A stretch of DNA of 62,759 nt from Burkholderiaceae bacterium (GCA_947450225.1 CANFUO010000005.1:1-62759), one strand, 5' to 3'; counted from the stretch's first letter, positions 10,329 through 19,293 are shown. Numbers and translations are program-made. Notes: a model not told the origin generated them from the letters alone.

Positions 10329-10361
10329 TGATATTGCGTGATTCTTTCCAATATCATTTTT
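10329..10361 (+). terminator. Intrinsic terminator after the hybrid kinase
   Basis: TGATATTG (10329-10336) pairs perfectly with CAATATCA (10349-10356), and five T follow (10357-10361). It lies 30 bases after the kinase stop. Confidence 0.6.
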
Positions 10362-10382
10362 CTTGGGCTTGATTTTTTTGAA

Positions 10383-10674
10383 TCAATAGTTGAGACTCCC
10401 CATTAGCTCCACATATCTTACAGATTGACAATCGGTATAGATTGCAATGCTGATTCCATCCCATTTCTTTTGCAAAATCTCAAACCACTCTAGACTTTCC
10501 AGGCCATCGGAGTTGGCATATATATTGATTCCTAATGTGGGGTAAGAAGTGTTACGCAATAATTTTTTTTAAGAGGGGATCAATTTGAGAGCTTTGCAGA
10601 TATTGCTCCATATGAAACAAATCGTTTAAATTGATCCCGTATCGTCTCTTTGTGAGTATGTCGTAGAATGACAT
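10383..10674 (-). pseudogene. Short hypothetical gene frameshifted at an A8 run
   Basis: Read on the minus strand, an ATG at 10674 opens MSFYDILTKRRYGINLND and runs 40 codons to a stop. Just before that stop, at 10563-10570, is a run of eight A (T on the plus strand). If one A is skipped, the frame continues through KKLLRNTSYPTLGIN, SDGLESLEWFEILQKKWDG and ISIAIYTDCQSVRY to TGA at 10383-10385, giving about 96 residues of ordinary globular composition. The call rests on this long clean continuation. It may be a sequencing error, a true pseudogene or a slippage-dependent gene. The ATG is only 21 bases from the divergent HIT start and has no clear ribosome site. The TDCQSV stretch is faintly RNase H-like, but I assign no family. 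Confidence 0.5.
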
Positions 10675-10695
10675 CTCATCTATAAGGAGAGGCAT

Positions 10696-11088
10696 GTGGA
10701 ATGTTTATTTTGTGATGTTCAAACCATTGATCGTGGACGTATTGTTGAAGAAAACGAATTAGCATTTGTAGTGCGTGATGCTTTTCCAGTAACAGAGCAT
10801 CATTCACTCTTTATTCCAAAACGACATGTCTTGGATTACTTTGGGGTGTCACAATCTGAAGTTAGTGCCATTCATGCTTTATTACATTCGCAGAAAGACC
10901 ATTTGCTCAAGCTAGATCCAACGATAGATGGATTTAATATTGGGATGAATTGTGGTCAAACAGCTGGTCAATCCGTATGGCACTGTCATGTTCATTTAAT
11001 ACCCCGCAGAAAAGGTGACGTTGAGTTTCCTAAAGGTGGAGTGAGACATGTCATACCGTATAAAGGTAACTACGAAGATTTAAGATAA
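10696..11088 (+). CDS. HIT-family (histidine triad) nucleotide hydrolase
   Basis: Cytoplasmic nucleotide hydrolase/transferase of the histidine-triad superfamily, 130 residues. The triad is H96-C-H98-V-H100 in SVWHCHVHLIPR. An N-terminal C3-x2-C6 pair resembles zinc-binding members such as Ap4A or Fhit-like hydrolases. The start is GTG at 10696: a strong AAGGAGA lies five bases upstream, whereas the overlapping ATG at 10694 is in another frame. The precise substrate cannot be read from the sequence. Its stop lies about 115 bases from the 3' end of the 4.5S RNA gene, which converges on it. Confidence 0.9.
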   Translation: MECLFCDVQTIDRGRIVEENELAFVVRDAFPVTEHHSLFIPKRHVLDYFGVSQSEVSAIHALLHSQKDHLLKLDPTIDGFNIGMNCGQTAGQSVWHCHVHLIPRRKGDVEFPKGGVRHVIPYKGNYEDLR

Positions 11089-11204
11089 ATATGTCAGTCA
11101 AATCAAAGATTGACGAAGTTGTATTGCTGATTTGAAATTACTGGGGTGGCAAAACTTTTTTGCTTAATATTAAAACTAATTCAAACAAAGACTTGCAATG
11201 AAGA

Positions 11205-11300
11205 GAGACGAGCCTTACCCCCGGCACTACTGGGAAATGGGTTTGGCTGCTTCGTTCCCGACCTGACCAGATTGCCATGCCAATATGCGGGGAGGCCCGT
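11205..11300 (-). ncRNA. ffs: Signal recognition particle 4.5S RNA
   Basis: Minus-strand RNA that binds Ffh and targets nascent membrane proteins. The universally conserved domain IV is visible: GGTCAGGTCGGGAACGAAG followed by CAGCC on the minus strand (about 11244-11268). The ends pair, GGGCCT (11298-11293) with AGGCTC (11215-11210), and further CCCCG/CGGGG pairing extends the rod typical of the short bacterial form (~95 nt). The boundaries are estimated from this pairing. It is divergent from dnaX, with only about 40 bases between the RNA 5' end and the dnaX ATG. Confidence 0.95.
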
Positions 11301-11308
11301 CAATTAGC

Positions 11309-11337
11309 ATTGTACCTCGATGATTGTTAGAATATAA
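11309..11337 (-). promoter_or_regulatory. Probable sigma-70 promoter of 4.5S RNA
   Basis: On the minus strand, TACAAT (complement of 11309-11314) is a good -10 box about 8 bases before the predicted RNA 5' end. A weak -35 TTATAT (complement of 11332-11337) is separated from it by 17 bases. Confidence 0.45.
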
Positions 11338-11340
11338 CTT

Positions 11341-13041
11341 ATGTCCGAAATCTCTTTATTTGAAACTGATCAATTACCCACACCTGGATTAGCTTTAGCC
11401 AGAAAATGGCGGCCCCGTAATTTCAGCACACTGATTGGTCAAAATCATGTAGTACAAGCTCTTAGCCATGCCTTGGATCAAAACCGTTTGCACCATGCAT
11501 GGTTGTTTACCGGAACGCGAGGTGTTGGTAAAACAACGATTGCGCGCATCTTAGCAAAATCCCTCAACTGCACAGGGACTTCTGAGCATCCAATCACCAT
11601 GCCAACCTCTACACCATGTGGAGAATGTCCTGCCTGCACAGAAATAGATGCGGGTAGATTTGTGGACTACGTTGAGATGGATGCTGCTAGTAATCGTGGT
11701 ATTGGCGACATGATCTCCTTATTAGAAAAAGCGGTATATGGCCCAACAACGGGTCGTTTTAAAGTATTTATGATTGATGAAGTACATATGCTCACCAATC
11801 AGGCTTTTAACTCGATGTTAAAGACCTTAGAAGAGCCGCCCCCGCACATGAAGTTTATTTTGGCAACGACTGATCCACAAAAAATACCAGTCACGGTTTT
11901 GTCACGGTGCTTACAATTTAATTTAAAGCAAATGCCATCCGCTCTAATTGTGAACCATTTAAAAACAGTTTTAGAGGCAGAACATATTCAGATCCATGAA
12001 GGGGCTTTGAGGATTATTGCTAAATCTGCACGGGGCTCGATGCGAGATGCACTATCACTCACAGACCAAGCGATTGCATATTCATCAGGAAATTTAACCG
12101 AAGAATCAGTACGTAATATGCTTGGCTCATTGGATGATCGATATTTGATACGCATGATTGATGCACTAGCGAGTAAAAATGGCAAAGAGTTAGTTGATAT
12201 CAGCGCAGAGATGGGGCTGATGAGCCTCTCTTTCACAACAGCCTTGCAAGATCTTGCTTCACTATTACAAAAAATTGCTATGGCGCAGGTCATACCCAGC
12301 TCAGTCATTGAAGAGTGGCCAGAGGCACAAGATGTATTGCGACTCGCAAAACTGATTTCTAAAGAAGAAGTACAGTTGTTCTATCAAATTGCGATTACGA
12401 GTCGCTCAGACCTTCTTTTGGCTCCTGAAGAAGAAACTGGATTTATGATGGCCTTGCTTCGAATGTTGGCATTTATGCCAGATGAAGGACAACCTAATAC
12501 ACAAAGACCTCAAATGGCAACTACTCCTGCCCAGGTTTCACAAAATAGTCCTTTGATGAATAGTGCAAGTAGACCAGATATACAGGCAAGTCCTTCTACG
12601 CAAGTTGTTGCAACGAGTAGGGAGGTAACAACCCAGTTAGAGATTTCAACTGACTCATGGCGAGAAATTATTTTGCTCTTGAATTTAAAAGGATTGGAAG
12701 GGCAATTTGCACTCCAGACCGCTTTGACACATCAACAAGATAAATCAGGGACGAAGTATCTAAAGCTAGCAACAGATATTCCACAGTTGGCAACGGCATC
12801 GTCTATACAAAAACTTTCTGATGCGTTGCAGAATTACTTGAAGATGCCAGTCAAAATTGCCCTTGAAGAAAACGCAGCGGTCCAGACTGTTGCTCACCTT
12901 GAAGCTAAAGATCAAGCTATTGCAAAAACAGAATTAGAGAAAACGGTCTCAGTAGATCCTTTTTTAGAACAACTCAAGCAAGAGCTAGGCGTTACAGTTG
13001 TTCAAGGATCAATTCGACCATTACCAACAGAAAACAAATAA
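11341..13041 (+). CDS. dnaX: DNA polymerase III subunits gamma/tau
   Basis: Clamp-loader ATPase of the replicative polymerase, 566 residues. The P-loop GTRGVGKT is at 58-65, the zinc-binding cysteines are C77, C93, C96 and C99, Walker B is FMIDEVHML and sensor 1 is ILATTDPQKIP. Arg-finger motif SRC is in VLSRCLQF. A Ser/Thr/Gln-rich linker (~385-430) joins a tau-type C-terminal domain. I find no A-AAA-AAG-type slippery site with a nearby stop, so a shorter gamma form by frameshifting is not evident. The ATG at 11341 has no visible Shine-Dalgarno site. ybaB and recR follow closely, the usual replication/repair operon. Confidence 0.96.
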   Translation: MSEISLFETDQLPTPGLALARKWRPRNFSTLIGQNHVVQALSHALDQNRLHHAWLFTGTRGVGKTTIARILAKSLNCTGTSEHPITMPTSTPCGECPACTEIDAGRFVDYVEMDAASNRGIGDMISLLEKAVYGPTTGRFKVFMIDEVHMLTNQAFNSMLKTLEEPPPHMKFILATTDPQKIPVTVLSRCLQFNLKQMPSALIVNHLKTVLEAEHIQIHEGALRIIAKSARGSMRDALSLTDQAIAYSSGNLTEESVRNMLGSLDDRYLIRMIDALASKNGKELVDISAEMGLMSLSFTTALQDLASLLQKIAMAQVIPSSVIEEWPEAQDVLRLAKLISKEEVQLFYQIAITSRSDLLLAPEEETGFMMALLRMLAFMPDEGQPNTQRPQMATTPAQVSQNSPLMNSASRPDIQASPSTQVVATSREVTTQLEISTDSWREIILLLNLKGLEGQFALQTALTHQQDKSGTKYLKLATDIPQLATASSIQKLSDALQNYLKMPVKIALEENAAVQTVAHLEAKDQAIAKTELEKTVSVDPFLEQLKQELGVTVVQGSIRPLPTENK

Positions 13042-13062
13042 AGTTTACAGAAAGGAAATCGT

Positions 13063-13386
13063 ATGATGAAGGGTCAAATTGCTGGCTTGATGAAACAAGC
13101 GCAGCAGATGCAAGAAAAAATGAAAAAGGCACAGGAAGAGTTGGCCAGCATGGAAGTGGTTGGACAAGCGGCTGGTGGGATGGTCAAAATTACTGCGAAT
13201 GGAAAGCATGTCATCAAGCGGGTTCAGATTGACCCAAGTGTGATGGATGATCGAGAAATGTTAGAAGACTTGTTAGTTACAGCCTTATCAGATGCCCATC
13301 AACAAGCAGAATCTGCCGCAGAGAGCCGTATGTCTGGCGCGACAGCTGGAATGCCGATGCCTCCAGGATTTAAATTGCCATTTTGA
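13063..13386 (+). CDS. YbaB/EbfC nucleoid-associated protein
   Basis: Small DNA-binding dimer of the YbaB/EbfC family, 107 residues. The N-terminal helix rich in Met, Gln and Lys ([19 protein letters not shown]), the core [19 protein letters not shown] and the Met/Pro-rich tail are all typical. AGAAAGGAAATCGT supplies a ribosome site. The start is ATGATG, so Met1 or Met2 could be used. It sits between dnaX and recR as in most proteobacteria, and its stop overlaps the recR start by one base. Confidence 0.93.
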   Translation: MMKGQIAGLMKQAQQMQEKMKKAQEELASMEVVGQAAGGMVKITANGKHVIKRVQIDPSVMDDREMLEDLLVTALSDAHQQAESAAESRMSGATAGMPMPPGFKLPF

Positions 13387-14027
13387 TGAATTATTCCAAT
13401 GAGCCATCTCAACAACAGTTAGATGCCCTGCAAAAGCTGATTCTGGCCCTCAAGGTGATGCCAGGTGTCGGGCCCAAATCAGCCCAACGGATGGCCTATT
13501 ATTTACTCCAGCACGATCGCAATGGTGCTTTATCCTTAGGGGTTGCCTTACAGGACGCCGTAGAAAAAATTGGTCACTGCACAAAATGTAATTCTTTTTC
13601 AGAAAACCAGGTCTGCAAAACCTGCAATGATGATCGTCGAGATGGGCAAATACTCTGTGTTGTTGAAACCCCCTCGGATCAGTTGATGGTAGAGCAGACT
13701 TTAGCGTATCGAGGCTTATATTTTGTCTTGATGGGGCGTTTATCTCCCATGGAAGGGCAAGGGCCGAAAGAACTACATTTTGACAAATTAATGGATCGAA
13801 TATTTTCAAAAGACCCAGAGTTTGTCGAAGTAAAAGAAGTCATATTGGCCACAAATTTCACAAGCGAAGGTGAAGCAACGGCGCACTATTTAGGTGAAAT
13901 TTTAAAATCAAAAGGAATACGAGTATCGAGGATTGCAAGAGGGATACCTGTTGGAGGAGAGTTAGAGTATGTAGATGCAGGAACTTTGGCGCGGGCGATG
14001 ATGGATCGCAAGCCTGTAGGTAGCTAA
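13386..14027 (+). CDS. recR: Recombination mediator RecR
   Basis: RecR works with RecO (and RecF) to load RecA onto SSB-coated single-stranded DNA. The product has 213 residues from ATG 13386. A helix-hairpin-helix ([13 protein letters not shown], 25-37) is followed by the four-cysteine zinc finger C65, C68, C77, C80 and a TOPRIM domain starting at LCVVETPSD. The C-terminal Walker-like motif reads [14 protein letters not shown]. The TGATG junction with ybaB favours the ATG over the in-frame TTG at 13383. The 157-base gap before surE holds no gene I can recognise. Confidence 0.96.
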   Translation: MNYSNEPSQQQLDALQKLILALKVMPGVGPKSAQRMAYYLLQHDRNGALSLGVALQDAVEKIGHCTKCNSFSENQVCKTCNDDRRDGQILCVVETPSDQLMVEQTLAYRGLYFVLMGRLSPMEGQGPKELHFDKLMDRIFSKDPEFVEVKEVILATNFTSEGEATAHYLGEILKSKGIRVSRIARGIPVGGELEYVDAGTLARAMMDRKPVGS

Positions 14028-14186
14028 TGATATATTTCACCTGCTAGGAAAACCAGAGAATCTCCCTCAAGCCCCTTGGCTGGCATAAGATTTACTAAAA
14101 AAGTTCAATAAGTTGAAAGTTAATTAGTAAAATAAGCTGATCTGAATACGTTTTCACAATACATTAAATAGGTTCATAATAATTCC

Positions 14187-14963
14187 ATGCACTTTCTTGT
14201 CTCTAATGATGATGGTTACCTTGCGCCGGGTTTATTGGCACTAGTCAATGCTTTACGGCCATTGGGGAAGATTACCGTCATTGCTCCTGAGCAAAACCAT
14301 AGTGGCGCTTCTAATTCATTAACCTTATCAAGACCTTTGTCCATTCACCGGGTTGCTGGTGGAGAAAGAGACGGCTTTTTGTTTGTCAATGGCACCCCCA
14401 CCGATTGCGTCCATATTGCTTTAACTGGGTTTTTAGATGAAATGCCCGATTATGTTATTTCCGGTATTAATCAAGGTGAAAACATGGGTGAAGATGTGTT
14501 GTACTCTGGCACAGTCGCAGCTGCAATAGAAGGGGTGATGTTTGGCATACCAGGCATTGCTTTCTCACAAGTCGACCGAGGCTGGGCCAAAATTGAAGAT
14601 GCTGCGCGAATTGCTCGCGATATTGTTCAATATGCTTTAGAGGGTGGCCTACCTGCTGACAAAGGCAATCACGCTGCTCTGATTAATGTGAACCTACCCA
14701 ATCATTCCTATGAAAGTCTGAATGGATGGCGCGTTACCCGATTAGGTAACCGTCACCCATCACAGCCTGTGATTATGCAAAAAAGCCCCAGGGGTGACTC
14801 TATATATTGGATTGGACCTGCTGGAGAAGCGAAAGACGCATCATCGGGTACCGACTTTGATGCGATCAATCAAGGATATGTTTCATTAACACCATTGCAA
14901 CTCAATTTGTCGGATGAGCAGCGGCGGATGAGTATGTTGTCAGCCAATTGGAATAGGGGTTAA
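14187..14963 (+). CDS. surE: 5'/3'-nucleotidase SurE
   Basis: Metal-dependent nucleoside monophosphatase and exopolyphosphatase linked to stationary-phase survival, 258 residues. The metal-binding start [11 protein letters not shown] (D8, D9), the [11 protein letters not shown] loop and [19 protein letters not shown] are characteristic. pcm follows after seven bases and an NlpD-like gene after that. This is the classic surE-pcm-nlpD string, but rpoS, which often comes next in related genomes, is not in this window. Confidence 0.96.
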   Translation: MHFLVSNDDGYLAPGLLALVNALRPLGKITVIAPEQNHSGASNSLTLSRPLSIHRVAGGERDGFLFVNGTPTDCVHIALTGFLDEMPDYVISGINQGENMGEDVLYSGTVAAAIEGVMFGIPGIAFSQVDRGWAKIEDAARIARDIVQYALEGGLPADKGNHAALINVNLPNHSYESLNGWRVTRLGNRHPSQPVIMQKSPRGDSIYWIGPAGEAKDASSGTDFDAINQGYVSLTPLQLNLSDEQRRMSMLSANWNRG

Positions 14964-14970
14964 ATCAAAC

Positions 14971-15627
14971 GTGGTTAAACCAGATAAAACTCTTGATGCA
15001 GCCAGGCGGCAAATGGCGCAACGTCTAGCAGCTAGTGGCGTTAACCATCATGAAGTTCTCCAAGCCATGGCTACAGTCCCAAGACATGCTTTTGTGGATC
15101 CTGGTCTTGTTTCTCAAGCATATGAAGATTCCTCTTTGCCGATTGGACGGGAGCAGACAATATCAAAACCCTCAGTCGTTGCCAAAATGATTCAAGCATT
15201 GATGCAAGAAAAAAATAAAATGGGGCGTGTTTTAGAAATCGGCACAGGGTGTGGGTATCAAGCTGCAGTTTTAAGCTTGCTTGCAGAGGAAGTGTATTCA
15301 GTTGAACGCATCAGGACATTACACGACAGTGCGCGAGCAAAATTAAGACCATTTAGAATCGCTAATCTACGTTTAATTTATGCGGATGGCATTCGAGGAT
15401 TACCTCAGGCTGCGCCTTTTGACGGTATTATTTTGGCAGCTGCTGGCCTCGGGATTCCAGATCCACTATTGGATCAATTGGCTATTGGTGGTAAATTGAT
15501 TGCACCCGTTGCAAAAAGCGAAACAGAACAGCAATTATTGTTGATAGAACGTCTAAGTTCACAGCGTTACCAAAGGACGACGATGGATGAAGTGTTTTTT
15601 GTGCCACTGCAGTCAGGGACTATTTAA
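14971..15627 (+). CDS. pcm: Protein-L-isoaspartate O-methyltransferase
   Basis: Repairs isomerised Asp/Asn residues in ageing proteins using S-adenosylmethionine, 218 residues. Family signatures are PRHAFVDPGL, the substrate segment DSSLPIGREQTISKP and the SAM-binding loop VLEIGTGCGYQAAVLS followed by VYSVERI. It starts at GTG 14971, seven bases after the surE stop; GGGGTTAAATCAAAC upstream gives only a weak ribosome site, consistent with translational coupling. Confidence 0.95.
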   Translation: MVKPDKTLDAARRQMAQRLAASGVNHHEVLQAMATVPRHAFVDPGLVSQAYEDSSLPIGREQTISKPSVVAKMIQALMQEKNKMGRVLEIGTGCGYQAAVLSLLAEEVYSVERIRTLHDSARAKLRPFRIANLRLIYADGIRGLPQAAPFDGIILAAAGLGIPDPLLDQLAIGGKLIAPVAKSETEQQLLLIERLSSQRYQRTTMDEVFFVPLQSGTI

Positions 15628-15629
15628 AA

Positions 15630-16307
15630 ATGACGAATAGTGTATTTACCATGATAAAAAGAGTTTTTTTGGTCACACTTATTTTAGTGAGTGTGGCCTG
15701 TTCAGCCCCAACTCCTGCGCCGATTAAAGATCAGTCTTCAAACATTCCCAAGGCTAAGCCAGTAGTTATTCCAAATTGGTCAGTAACCAATGAGGCGAAG
15801 TCTACCCCAAGTACTACTACCAATAAAGCAAAAGCAAATCCTAATACAACGACTACAAATAACAATACGACTACGCAAACCAAGTCGGCCACTGAAAACA
15901 GTAATTCAAGAACAGATATACGAGAGCCCATTATTCAAGATCCTAGCTTTAGAATTGGTAAGCCATCGAGTGCGCCAGTTGGCGAAGGTTTTAATGGCTC
16001 CACCAATAAAGGTATTGATTATGCGGGCAAGATGGGGGATCCTGTTTTAGCCGCTGGTGAGGGCAAAGTTATATTTTCGGGGAATAGCTTACGCAGTTAC
16101 GGTAATTTAGTGATTGTTAAACACAATAATAACTACATAAGTATCTATGCCCATAATAGTAAAAATTTAGTTAAAGAGGGCGATACCGTCAAACGTGGCC
16201 AGAAAATTGCTGAGATGGGAAATACCGAATCTGACCGTGTGAAATTACATTTTGAATTACGGCGTGATAGTAAACCAGTTGACCCGACGGGTTACTTTGA
16301 TAGCTAA
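15630..16307 (+). CDS. NlpD-like M23-fold lipoprotein without LysM
   Basis: Predicted outer-membrane lipoprotein, 225 residues, with a lipobox ending LVSVAC. A Thr/Asn/Pro-rich linker (about residues 28-100) precedes a C-terminal LytM/M23 fold. The first catalytic His of active M23 peptidases is replaced (TNKGIDYAG), while YAHN and LHFELR remain. NlpD has the same degeneracy and acts as an amidase (AmiC) activator rather than an enzyme. I see no LysM repeat where NlpD normally has one. ATG 15651 (MIKRVFLV) would give a more typical lipoprotein signal than ATG 15630. The position after surE-pcm supports the NlpD assignment. Confidence 0.85.
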   Translation: MTNSVFTMIKRVFLVTLILVSVACSAPTPAPIKDQSSNIPKAKPVVIPNWSVTNEAKSTPSTTTNKAKANPNTTTTNNNTTTQTKSATENSNSRTDIREPIIQDPSFRIGKPSSAPVGEGFNGSTNKGIDYAGKMGDPVLAAGEGKVIFSGNSLRSYGNLVIVKHNNNYISIYAHNSKNLVKEGDTVKRGQKIAEMGNTESDRVKLHFELRRDSKPVDPTGYFDS

Positions 16308-16317
16308 TCCAAAAATC

Positions 16318-17133
16318 ATGAAAACCGTACTAGTTTTTGATATCGAAACTATTCCTGATGCCCAGGGTATTCGGCTTTTAAATGAATACCCCACAGACTT
16401 GTCTGATGCACAAGTTGTAGAAGCTGCCACCCAAGCGAGACTTGCAAATGGACAAAATGCATTTTTCCCCTTGTATTTACACCGAGTAGTTGCAATATCC
16501 TGCGTTATTCGAAGAACGACAAAAGAAGGATTGCCGCAGTTTAAAGTAGGGAGTCTAGGGAGTGAATCAAGTACTGAGAAAGAGATCATTCATGATTTTT
16601 ATCAGTTGATTGATAAATATACCCCGCAGCTTGTATCTTGGAACGGTGGAGGCTTTGATTTACCAGTATTAAATTACAGAGCATTAGTCAATCAAGTAAG
16701 CGCCTCTCGATATTGGGAGATGGGCGAGAGTGGTGATCATGACGCACGTGAATTTAAATATAACAATTACATAAGCCGTTATCACTTACGACATTTAGAT
16801 CTGATGGACCTATTAGCATTTTATCAAGGTAAAGCCAATGCGCCACTTGATGCACTATCGAAGTTATGTGGCTTCCCAGGAAAAATGGGTATGGATGGTT
16901 CGCAAGTGTGGCCAGCCTATCAGGCAGGCCAGCTCCCTCAGATCCGAGCGTATTGTGAAACTGATGTGGTCAATACGTATTTAATGTATTGCCGATATCA
17001 GTTATTTCGTGGTGCATTTAGTGCGGAAGAGTATGCCCTTGAACTAGAGTTTGTTAAAAAAGAGTTAGCTATTCAATCGAGGCAAGAGGGTGGTGCGCAT
17101 TGGCAAGAATATTTAGCGGGTTTTACCCAATAA
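16318..17133 (+). CDS. PolB-like 3'-5' exonuclease
   Basis: A DnaQ/RNase H-fold exonuclease, 271 residues from ATG 16318. ExoI motif VFDIETIPD, ExoII SWNGGGFDLPVLNYR and ExoIII YCETDVVNTYLMY provide the acidic catalytic residues; HLDLMDLLAF lies between. It belongs to the stand-alone group resembling the proofreading domain of family B polymerases. A longer frame opens at TTG 16252 inside the NlpD-like gene, but MKTVLVFDIETIPD at the chosen ATG is the natural N-terminus. Its biological role is not established. Confidence 0.88.
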   Translation: MKTVLVFDIETIPDAQGIRLLNEYPTDLSDAQVVEAATQARLANGQNAFFPLYLHRVVAISCVIRRTTKEGLPQFKVGSLGSESSTEKEIIHDFYQLIDKYTPQLVSWNGGGFDLPVLNYRALVNQVSASRYWEMGESGDHDAREFKYNNYISRYHLRHLDLMDLLAFYQGKANAPLDALSKLCGFPGKMGMDGSQVWPAYQAGQLPQIRAYCETDVVNTYLMYCRYQLFRGAFSAEEYALELEFVKKELAIQSRQEGGAHWQEYLAGFTQ

Positions 17134-17137
17134 ATTT

Positions 17138-18541
17138 GTGCGACGCGTAAAACCAAGCCCACTCGTTGGATTAAAAAATAAAATCAATATAGAGTCCATG
17201 GACCTGGAGGCACAGGGTATTGGCCGCTTACCAAGTACTGATCCTCACAGCCCCAATAAAGTCATCTTTGTAGCAGGAGCATTACCCAGTGAATATGTTG
17301 AATATCAAATTACACAAGATAAAAGTAAATTTTTAAAAGGTAAATTAACCGAGGTCATCACACCCGCGGTTTATCGACGCACACCTAAATGTCCGTGGTT
17401 TGGCAATTGCGGTGGATGCACAATGCAACATCTAGACTCAAAAGCGCAGATAGCACTTAAACAACGGGTATTAGAAGATAACTTAGCGCATCTTGGCAAA
17501 GTTAAGGCCACGACTTTATTGCGACCCGTTGCAGGCCTAGACTGGGCTTATCGATACAGAACCAGATTAAGTGTTGTGAATCGATCGATCAAAAAAGGGA
17601 CAGTATTAGTTGGGTTTCATGAACCCCAAAATCGATATGTATCTGACATGACCAGTTGTGAAGTACTACCTCCACAATGGTCAGCGCTATTACCCTATCT
17701 CAGGCAATTAGTGATGGATTTATCGATTCGAGATCGAATTCCTCAAATAGAACTGGCAATGGGAAGTCAAAGTGAAACATCCATTACAGCCATGGTCATT
17801 AGAATCCTATTGCCACTGACTGCGGATGATGAAACGATCTTAATTGAATTTGCAAAAAAACATCAGGTATGGATTTGGACGCAGACCCATGGCCCAGAGA
17901 GTGTTAAACCTTTTTACCCACTAACAGGTGAGTTGAAATATGATTTACCAGAATTTGGTATTGAAATCCCGTTTGTCCCAACTGATTTTACGCAGGTCAA
18001 TCATGCGATGAATCAAGTCTTGGTTGGTCGGGCGATCCGTTTATTAGAGATTGCACCAGATGAATCAGTATTGGATTTATTTTGTGGTATTGGAAACTTT
18101 ACCTTGCCTATAGCAACCCTTGCAAAAGAAGTATTAGGTATTGAAGGAAGTGACGTTCTATGTCAGCGTGCTCAAGAAAATGCCCTAAGGAATAATATAC
18201 ATAAAAAAGTCAGCTTCAAGCAGATGAATTTATTTGAAACGCAGTTAGAACATATAAAGACATGGGGCAGATTTGATAAATGGTTAATTGACCCGCCGCG
18301 AGATGGTGCTTATGCCCTTGTGCAAGCATTGCGAGATGCATATCAATCTCAACTAGAAGAAAACTTAAACATACTACCTCGTCGTATTGTTTATGTGTCG
18401 TGTAATCCCGCTACGCTAGCAAGGGATGCGGGTATCTTAGTGAATGAAGCAGGTTATGAACTATCTCAAGCGGGCATTTTTAATATGTTTCCGCATACTT
18501 CCCACATTGAGTCGATCGCGGTATTTGATTTAAGCACCTAG
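17138..18541 (+). CDS. rlmD: 23S rRNA (uracil-1939-C5)-methyltransferase
   Basis: SAM-dependent methyltransferase that makes m5U1939 in 23S rRNA, 467 residues, with an N-terminal TRAM domain. The iron-sulfur cysteines are C85, C91, C94 and a fourth in MTSCEVLPP. The SAM loop is VLDLFCGIGNFTLPIA, the substrate motif WLIDPPRDGA and catalytic C422 lies in VYVSCNPATLARD. It starts at GTG 17138, four bases after the exonuclease stop. A strong two-way terminator follows. Confidence 0.95.
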   Translation: MRRVKPSPLVGLKNKINIESMDLEAQGIGRLPSTDPHSPNKVIFVAGALPSEYVEYQITQDKSKFLKGKLTEVITPAVYRRTPKCPWFGNCGGCTMQHLDSKAQIALKQRVLEDNLAHLGKVKATTLLRPVAGLDWAYRYRTRLSVVNRSIKKGTVLVGFHEPQNRYVSDMTSCEVLPPQWSALLPYLRQLVMDLSIRDRIPQIELAMGSQSETSITAMVIRILLPLTADDETILIEFAKKHQVWIWTQTHGPESVKPFYPLTGELKYDLPEFGIEIPFVPTDFTQVNHAMNQVLVGRAIRLLEIAPDESVLDLFCGIGNFTLPIATLAKEVLGIEGSDVLCQRAQENALRNNIHKKVSFKQMNLFETQLEHIKTWGRFDKWLIDPPRDGAYALVQALRDAYQSQLEENLNILPRRIVYVSCNPATLARDAGILVNEAGYELSQAGIFNMFPHTSHIESIAVFDLST

Positions 18542-18544
18542 AAA

Positions 18545-18576
18545 TAAAAAACACGGGCATGGCCCGTGTTTTTTTG
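18545..18576. terminator. Bidirectional intrinsic terminator
   Basis: Perfect 8-bp stem ACACGGGC/GCCCGTGT (18551-18558 and 18562-18569) with a three-base loop, an A-run on the left and seven T on the right. It serves both rlmD (+) and the convergent Bax-inhibitor gene (-). Confidence 0.9.
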
Positions 18577-18594
18577 GTAAGGAAAACAAAAGCC

Positions 18595-19293
18595 TTAGTC
18601 GCGGTCACCACCCATAAAGCCGAACAGTGCGAGCAAATTGGTAAACACGTTATAGATATCTAAATAAATCGCAAGAGTAGCCATCACGTAATTAGTTTCG
18701 CCACCATTCACAATCCGCTTCACATCATAGAGAATATAAGCAGAAAAAATACCGACTGCAAGAACCATGATTGTCAAAGACAGTGCTGGGATATGCATAA
18801 AGATATTTGCAACTGATGCCAAGATGAGCAGAATAACTCCCATGAACAAGAACTTCCCTAAACCCTCAAAGTTAGATTTAGATGTTGCTGCCCAAGTTGC
18901 CATACCAGCCAAGATAAGGCCGGTAGCACCAAACGCCATCATGATGAGTTGAGCACCGTTTCTGAATTGGAGGGTGTGGGTTAAGATGCTAGTTAGCATC
19001 AAGCCCATGAAGAAAGTGAATCCCAAAAGCAGAAGAACGCCAGTACCTGAGTTTTTATTCTTTTCAATCGCCCAGAAAAAACCAAAGGCCAGTCCTAAGA
19101 AAATAATCATACCTAAGAAGGGGCTTGTACTAAAGAATGAAAATCCTGTCGATACACCAATCCATGCACCAAGAATGGTGGGAACCATCGTTAGAGCTAA
19201 AAGCGCAAAGGTATTACGAAGTACACGATTAGTAGCAAGTGCACCCGATAACGAATTACCAACACTATAACCAAAAGTATTTTGATCACTCAT
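18595..19293 (-). CDS. Bax inhibitor-1/YccA family membrane protein
   Basis: Integral inner-membrane protein of the BI-1/LFG/YccA superfamily, 232 residues, with about seven hydrophobic helices (residues ~28-230). The signature region VNIFMHIPALSLTIMVLAVG and IFSAYILYDVKRIVNGG carries the conserved Asp near the last helices; the C-terminal end GGDRD is acidic, as in family members proposed to act as pH-gated calcium leak channels. In E. coli, YccA modulates FtsH, and the FtsH partners hflK and hflC lie 10 kb away in this window. TATAGGAGATAG supplies a good ribosome site. Confidence 0.92.
   Translation of the reverse strand: MSDQNTFGYSVGNSLSGALATNRVLRNTFALLALTMVPTILGAWIGVSTGFSFFSTSPFLGMIIFLGLAFGFFWAIEKNKNSGTGVLLLLGFTFFMGLMLTSILTHTLQFRNGAQLIMMAFGATGLILAGMATWAATSKSNFEGLGKFLFMGVILLILASVANIFMHIPALSLTIMVLAVGIFSAYILYDVKRIVNGGETNYVMATLAIYLDIYNVFTNLLALFGFMGGDRD

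Noticed and set aside
10383-10530. RNase HI remnant
   Set aside because: Only a short TDCQSV stretch looks similar; the other catalytic acidic residues of RNase H are not identifiable, so the family was not assigned.
11341-13041. Programmed -1 frameshift in dnaX producing gamma
   Set aside because: No A-AAA-AAG-like slippery heptamer with a nearby stop and stem was found; the full frame encodes a normal tau-type protein.
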